From positions 5,268 to 14,529 of the forward strand of contig JAPLHG010000116.1 of assembly GCA_026389745.1 (NCBI GenBank): a DNA stretch of 9,262 nucleotides, written 5' to 3'. The first letter of the stretch is position 1. Every line of letters starts with the position of its first letter. Under the pieces are notes generated by a model. It saw nothing but the letters and a program-made list of their open reading frames with translations. It did not search any database and was not told the origin of the DNA. This stretch comes from Chloroflexota bacterium. Its GTDB lineage: Bacteria; Chloroflexota; Dehalococcoidia; Dehalococcoidales; Fen-1064. The position numbers were made by a program, and so were the translations under genes. This document shows, piece by piece, positions 6,658 through 9,262 of the stretch.

Positions 6658-7866
6658 TCAGTGCTTGATGGGGCGTTCCTGTAGCGGTTTGAAACTAACA
6701 CCCGATTCCACATCGGGTAAGGATGCTACCGGTTTAGTCAGTTCGAATTTACCAGCCTTGAGCCATTTCTTCAGTGTATTGGCAATCTCCACCGCACGCG
6801 GATAACTGGAAAGCGAAGCAGTAGGGACCTTCTTCCCCTGTAAGGTTATCTTGCCGCTTTTAAGCTGGGCATAAGTGACCTCGCCGATTGATTCTGCCCT
6901 TCTGTTGGGATAGGCGTCGGAATAATCGTAAACAGTAGCGATTATCTGGTCGTCGGTTACCGTCGTGTATTTCAAGATTTCCTCGGACAGAATCGGAATG
7001 GGGATCCCAATCCCGACTGTCAGGGTAGGTCCATAGCCCAGCATACTGGTGCCCACCAGCCATCTGGGACTCATTTGTTTCAGGTCGCCGATCAGTGCCA
7101 GGGTACCGGCACCGCCTTTGGGTACGCCGTTCTCTGTTCGAGACGCGGTGGGATTGAATTGTGTGCCCTGCCAGGCAACGTAACCGATACCGCCTCCCAA
7201 AAACACCTTTGGGCCGATGCCGATGGTCTTGTAGTAGGGGTCGTTGAGCAAAGGCGATAGCTGTCCGGCACTACAATAGGTCACATTTCCCAGATTGGGT
7301 TTGAGCATCCCCATATAGGTATAAATCGTCTTACTGGAAAGGTTAGCGGCGACGTTATAGTTCTGGTAGGCATTTCTCATATTGAATAAAACCGCTTCAT
7401 TCAGGTCATTGATGTTGATCCAAGTTTCCAGTCTTTTCCTGGGGTAGCAATCTGTGCCGTAAGCAATAGCTTCCAGTCTGATATCTTTACCGGCTACCAG
7501 TTCTTCGATGACATGCCCGCCACCGTAGTTGAACTCGCCCGGATAGACTTTATTTCTGGGGTCATCATCGGGGGTAGCGGTAGCACCAATGAAGATGTCA
7601 ACCGCTGCAAAACCGGCATAAGCCGGTACATCATTGAGATATACCCTGCCTCCCCCCAGCTTGATTCTCGGTTGGGAGTGCCCGATATTCAGATAAGCGC
7701 CTGAGGAACACATCGGTCCGAAAGTGCCGGTGGTGACTACATCCACTTCCTCAGCCGTCTTTTTGATGCCCTTTTCTTTGACCACGCCAATAATTTCTTC
7801 AGCGGTAAAGACGACTGCCTCACCCCTCTTGATTTTTTGGTTGATTTCTTCAATTGTTTTTGGCAT
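6658..7866 (-). CDS. Homocysteine biosynthesis protein, DUF39/HcyBio family
   Basis: 402 residues, matching the catalytic DUF39 (COG1900, PF01837) proteins that incorporate sulfide into aspartate semialdehyde to give homocysteine. Seen: TTGTFGPMCSSGAYLN at 45-60 with C53; AIAYGTDCYPRKRLETWI at 133-150 with C140; VFLGGGIGYVAWQGTQFNP at 221-239; RWLVGTSMLGYGPTL at 268-282; and VTYAQLKSGKI at 330-340. C53 and C140 are the likely functional cysteines (I recall two equivalently placed ones in the methanogen enzyme). No CBS domain is attached, unlike many archaeal homologues. The start is ATG at 7864-7866, six bases after GGAGAGG. A longer in-frame start at 7953 would lie inside the upstream terminator hairpin and is rejected. 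First gene of a probable operon with the NIL-ferredoxin and pfkA. Confidence 0.93.
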   Translation of the reverse strand: MPKTIEEINQKIKRGEAVVFTAEEIIGVVKEKGIKKTAEEVDVVTTGTFGPMCSSGAYLNIGHSQPRIKLGGGRVYLNDVPAYAGFAAVDIFIGATATPDDDPRNKVYPGEFNYGGGHVIEELVAGKDIRLEAIAYGTDCYPRKRLETWININDLNEAVLFNMRNAYQNYNVAANLSSKTIYTYMGMLKPNLGNVTYCSAGQLSPLLNDPYYKTIGIGPKVFLGGGIGYVAWQGTQFNPTASRTENGVPKGGAGTLALIGDLKQMSPRWLVGTSMLGYGPTLTVGIGIPIPILSEEILKYTTVTDDQIIATVYDYSDAYPNRRAESIGEVTYAQLKSGKITLQGKKVPTASLSSYPRAVEIANTLKKWLKAGKFELTKPVASLPDVESGVSFKPLQERPIKH

Positions 7867-7887
7867 TCTGTTCCTCTCCTTCAATGT

Positions 7888-7916
7888 ATGATAGTTTGTC
7901 GGTAAGCCACTGTCAA
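7888..7916 (-). promoter_or_regulatory. Proximal promoter (P2) of the homocysteine operon
   Basis: On the minus strand TTGACA (7911-7916), 17 bases, TATCAT (7888-7893). Predicted start near 7881, just before the GGAGAGG ribosome site at 7873-7879, giving a very short leader. It lies downstream of the terminator at 7931-7967, so transcription from it would bypass that terminator. Confidence 0.6.
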
Positions 7917-7930
7917 TTAATAAGTCGGAC

Positions 7931-7967
7931 AAACAAAAAAGCTCAGGAAACAACTATTCCTGAGCTT
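7931..7967 (-). terminator. Intrinsic terminator in the leader of the homocysteine operon
   Basis: Read on the minus strand: AGCTCAGGAA, a 7-base loop, TTCCTGAGCT, then TTTTTTGTTTG. The stem has 10-11 perfect pairs and the U-run is immediate, so this is a textbook Rho-independent terminator. It stands about 65 bases before the DUF39 start codon, with no gene directly before it on this strand, only the structured leader. Confidence 0.88.
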
Positions 7968-7991
7968 GGCTGGGCTTCACCAGTCGAGAGA

Positions 7992-8045
7992 CTAAAGTGG
8001 CATTGTCCCCGAACCGGCGGCACGCCAAGCCCGAGGCATCATCAT
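7992..8045 (-). other. Candidate Met-rich leader peptide frame inside the leader RNA
   Basis: A frame of 17 codons plus TAG reads MMMPRAWRAAGSGTMPL. It opens with three consecutive ATG codons and has a fourth near its end. An AGAGAG stretch (8055-8060) nine bases upstream could serve as a weak ribosome site. The frame overlaps the antiterminator-like segment at 8024-8032. It may be coincidental. Confidence 0.22.
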
Positions 8046-8133
8046 GACGGGTGACTCTCTGCGACTTTCGCGTTTAATCCGGTTCGGCAAGATTAGCCTC
8101 CATAACTGAAATGGACGATGACCGATTAGATTT

Positions 8134-8163
8134 ATTATAAAGGTACCCGTTTTCTGTTGTCAA
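8134..8163 (-). promoter_or_regulatory. Distal promoter (P1) of the leader RNA / homocysteine operon
   Basis: On the minus strand consensus TTGACA (8158-8163), 18-base spacer, consensus TATAAT (8134-8139). Predicted start near 8127. It lies between the hairpin that closes the GH3-like gene and the structured leader. Confidence 0.78.
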
Positions 8164-8203
8164 CGGCGCAAGGGTGTGAAGTCGGAGAAACTTGCTTTAC
8201 ATC

Positions 8204-8241
8204 ACAAGGCAGGTAGCATTTTAGTCATCTACCTGCCTTGT
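8204..8241. terminator. Strong hairpin after the GH3-like gene, probable terminator
   Basis: CAAGGCAGGTAG (8205-8216) and CTACCTGCCTTG (8229-8240) form a perfect 12-bp stem, 13 with the flanking A-T pair, around a 12-base loop. It begins 33 bases after the stop of the minus-strand GH3-like gene. The U-rich flank (TTAATTTTATT) is on the plus-strand side; on the minus strand the stem is followed by TGATGTAAAG, so termination for the GH3 gene may be imperfect or the element may act against antisense transcription. Confidence 0.6.
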
Positions 8242-8274
8242 TAATTTTATTGCGGCAAGATTTAATAGGATTAT

Positions 8275-9262
8275 TTACGCCGTTACCATCTCCTCGGCTG
8301 TTGTCGGTACCTTGATAGTAGGATTGAGCAGGAAGTCGATGGTCTCATCGGATGGATTGATGTGAGGTGGCTTCAGTTTGGTCATGTCGGCACCAGAGGC
8401 TTGCTGTCTTTTCTTATAGAGACGGAAGGCATCCCGGGGAAGTTGAGTCACTACTAGTGGGCTTAGACCGGTAAATGATTCCAGCTCGGCATAGGGGGCG
8501 TCTAGTTTTTTCAACTCTTCATGAATAAAAGCAGCCACTTGTTTAGCGGTAACATGCCCGTTTTTCTTGAGTTCAATGTACAGATGCAGGGCTGGTTTGC
8601 CGTTAATCTCTTTGCGTGCCGTCCAATCCTCGTAAGCCAATCCTGTGTTCTCAATGGCCTGCCATATGGCTTTTTCCGACAGACGGGTGAACCCGGCAAT
8701 ATCAATCTGGTCATCGACGCGAGTGAGGAAAGTCATTTGCGGGATGTCGATGTTAAGCTGTTCATTACGCAAAGTTGATATGTTAATCAGGTGTCCCAGC
8801 CTGTATCTGATAAACGGGCCACCATGTAAGCTGGTAATGACCAGTTCGTAGTTACCCGGCTTCAGCTCATCCAGTAAAAGGGTTGACGGTTGATAGGCGG
8901 GGTCCTCCCTGGATTTGATGCTATCCTCTTCGGGAATAAATTCGAAGAAATTGAGTTGGGGTATGAAGGTCATACCCTGATAATCCCAGGTCTGCATCGC
9001 AATCAGGGGAGCCTCAGTACAGCCGTGAAAATCCAGGGGGTATCGGCCCCACATTTCCTTGATTTTTTCCCGGTACACCGAGCCATCTATCCCGAAGGTT
9101 ATCAAGCCTTTGAGCGACCATATATCCTTCGGTAATAAAGGCCGGCGAGCCAGTTTACTTTTTATCAGTCCTTTTATCAGCCGGGATAGAGCCCTGGGCT
9201 GTTTCAGCAGGGCCCTGTAGTTTGTACCCCCGTTTCTCTGGCTGAAGCGCGCGCCCATGGCT
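8275..9262 (-). CDS. GH3 auxin-responsive promoter-like protein (acyl-adenylating family), 5' end outside window
   Basis: The open frame enters from the right edge without a stop; about 329 codons are visible, the C-terminal portion of a protein of roughly 550 residues in this family. GH3-like proteins belong to the adenylate-forming (ANL) superfamily and join carboxylates to amino acids in plants; the bacterial substrates are unknown. Counting from the internal ATG at 9258: FHGCTEAPLIAMQTW at 77-91 is the nucleotide-binding TE motif region, LLLDELKPGNYELVITSLHG at 127-146 and PFIRYRLGHLI at 148-158 form the hinge-side motif, and TRVDDQIDIAGFTRLSE begins the C-terminal lid. The family motif is normally RYR-x-GD; here the Asp is His (H156). 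The ATG at 9258 is internal, not the likely start. It is separated from the homocysteine genes by the hairpin at 8204-8241, so it is probably an independent unit. Confidence 0.82.
   Translation of the reverse strand, partial: AMGARFSQRNGGTNYRALLKQPRALSRLIKGLIKSKLARRPLLPKDIWSLKGLITFGIDGSVYREKIKEMWGRYPLDFHGCTEAPLIAMQTWDYQGMTFIPQLNFFEFIPEEDSIKSREDPAYQPSTLLLDELKPGNYELVITSLHGGPFIRYRLGHLINISTLRNEQLNIDIPQMTFLTRVDDQIDIAGFTRLSEKAIWQAIENTGLAYEDWTARKEINGKPALHLYIELKKNGHVTAKQVAAFIHEELKKLDAPYAELESFTGLSPLVVTQLPRDAFRLYKKRQQASGADMTKLKPPHINPSDETIDFLLNPTIKVPTTAEEMVTA

Larger units (their letters stand above)
7931..8127 (-). ncRNA. Structured leader RNA (candidate riboswitch/attenuator) or small RNA, class not recognised
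   Basis: Transcript of roughly 195 nt from promoter P1 to the terminator. A perfect 9-bp long-range helix pairs CCGAACCGG (8079-8087) with CCGGTTCGG (8009-8017), extended by UUG/CAA across a GGA bulge, and encloses about 60 nt. Inside it is a GCGA-AAG-UCGC hairpin (8061-8071). After it comes a hairpin AGUC-UCUC-GACU (7982-7993) whose loop region could pair with GAGAG (8055-8059), a possible pseudoknot. GGGCUUGGC (8024-8032) can pair over nine positions (one G-U) with GCCAAGCUC (7962-7970), which overlaps the 5' arm of the terminator stem; this is the geometry of an antiterminator. I see no SAM-I, SAM-II, SAH, cobalamin, TPP, FMN or T-box signature. Sensing of methionine, SAM, homocysteine or a cofactor is inference from the downstream genes only. 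Confidence 0.55.

Noticed and set aside
7867..7953. N-terminal extension of the DUF39 protein to an in-frame start at 7953
   Set aside because: The extension would start inside the terminator hairpin, has no ribosome site and no family similarity; ATG at 7866 has a strong one.
7968..8127. SAM-I, cobalamin or T-box identity of the leader
   Set aside because: The hallmark conserved blocks of these classes (as I remember them) are not found; short resemblances such as GGCGUGCCGCC to a T-box bulge or GCCACU to cobalamin cores are not accompanied by the rest of the fold.

Overview
The window is a compact stretch of bacterial housekeeping genes with small gaps, mixed GTG/TTG/ATG starts and good Shine-Dalgarno sites. 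Gene content points to an anaerobic bacterium, most likely Chloroflexota of the Dehalococcoidia type: an aspartate-semialdehyde/sulfide-type homocysteine synthase (DUF39) with its NIL-ferredoxin partner, a GGGDCPG-type phosphofructokinase, a bacterial GH3-like adenylating enzyme and an AlaRS with a cysteine-rich insert. The taxonomic call is an inference from gene types and protein style; no marker was compared by search.

Layout. Positions 1-207 (minus) hold the N-terminus of purF, running off the left edge. A 307-base divergent intergenic region follows, with near-consensus promoters for purF (minus) and alaS (plus) and perhaps a third one. The plus-strand block is alaS (515-3133), ruvX (3149-3586, apparently starting at ACG) and tgt (3740-4909). 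Convergent to it, on the minus strand and read right to left, are a GH3-like gene (8275-9262, 5' part outside the window), a 408-base regulatory region, the DUF39 homocysteine biosynthesis gene (6658-7866), the NIL/4Fe-4S protein (6211-6618), a 6-phosphofructokinase (5092-6141), and a 5'-truncated relic of a nitronate monooxygenase/FabK-type gene (4930-5091) lying in frame just behind the pfkA stop codon.

How it works together. alaS-ruvX(-tgt) is a translation/tRNA and DNA-processing cluster. The DUF39 and NIL-ferredoxin genes form a two-gene module for sulfur incorporation into homocysteine, and pfkA may be co-transcribed. Their upstream region is the most interesting part of the window. It has a strong promoter (8134-8163) and a leader of about 190 nt with a perfect 9-bp long-range helix. 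A 9-bp antiterminator-like pairing competes with a textbook intrinsic terminator (7931-7967). A short reading frame in the leader begins with three consecutive Met codons. A second promoter (7888-7916) lies after the terminator. I could not match the leader to any riboswitch class that I know. It is either a conditional attenuator for homocysteine/methionine supply or an independent small RNA.
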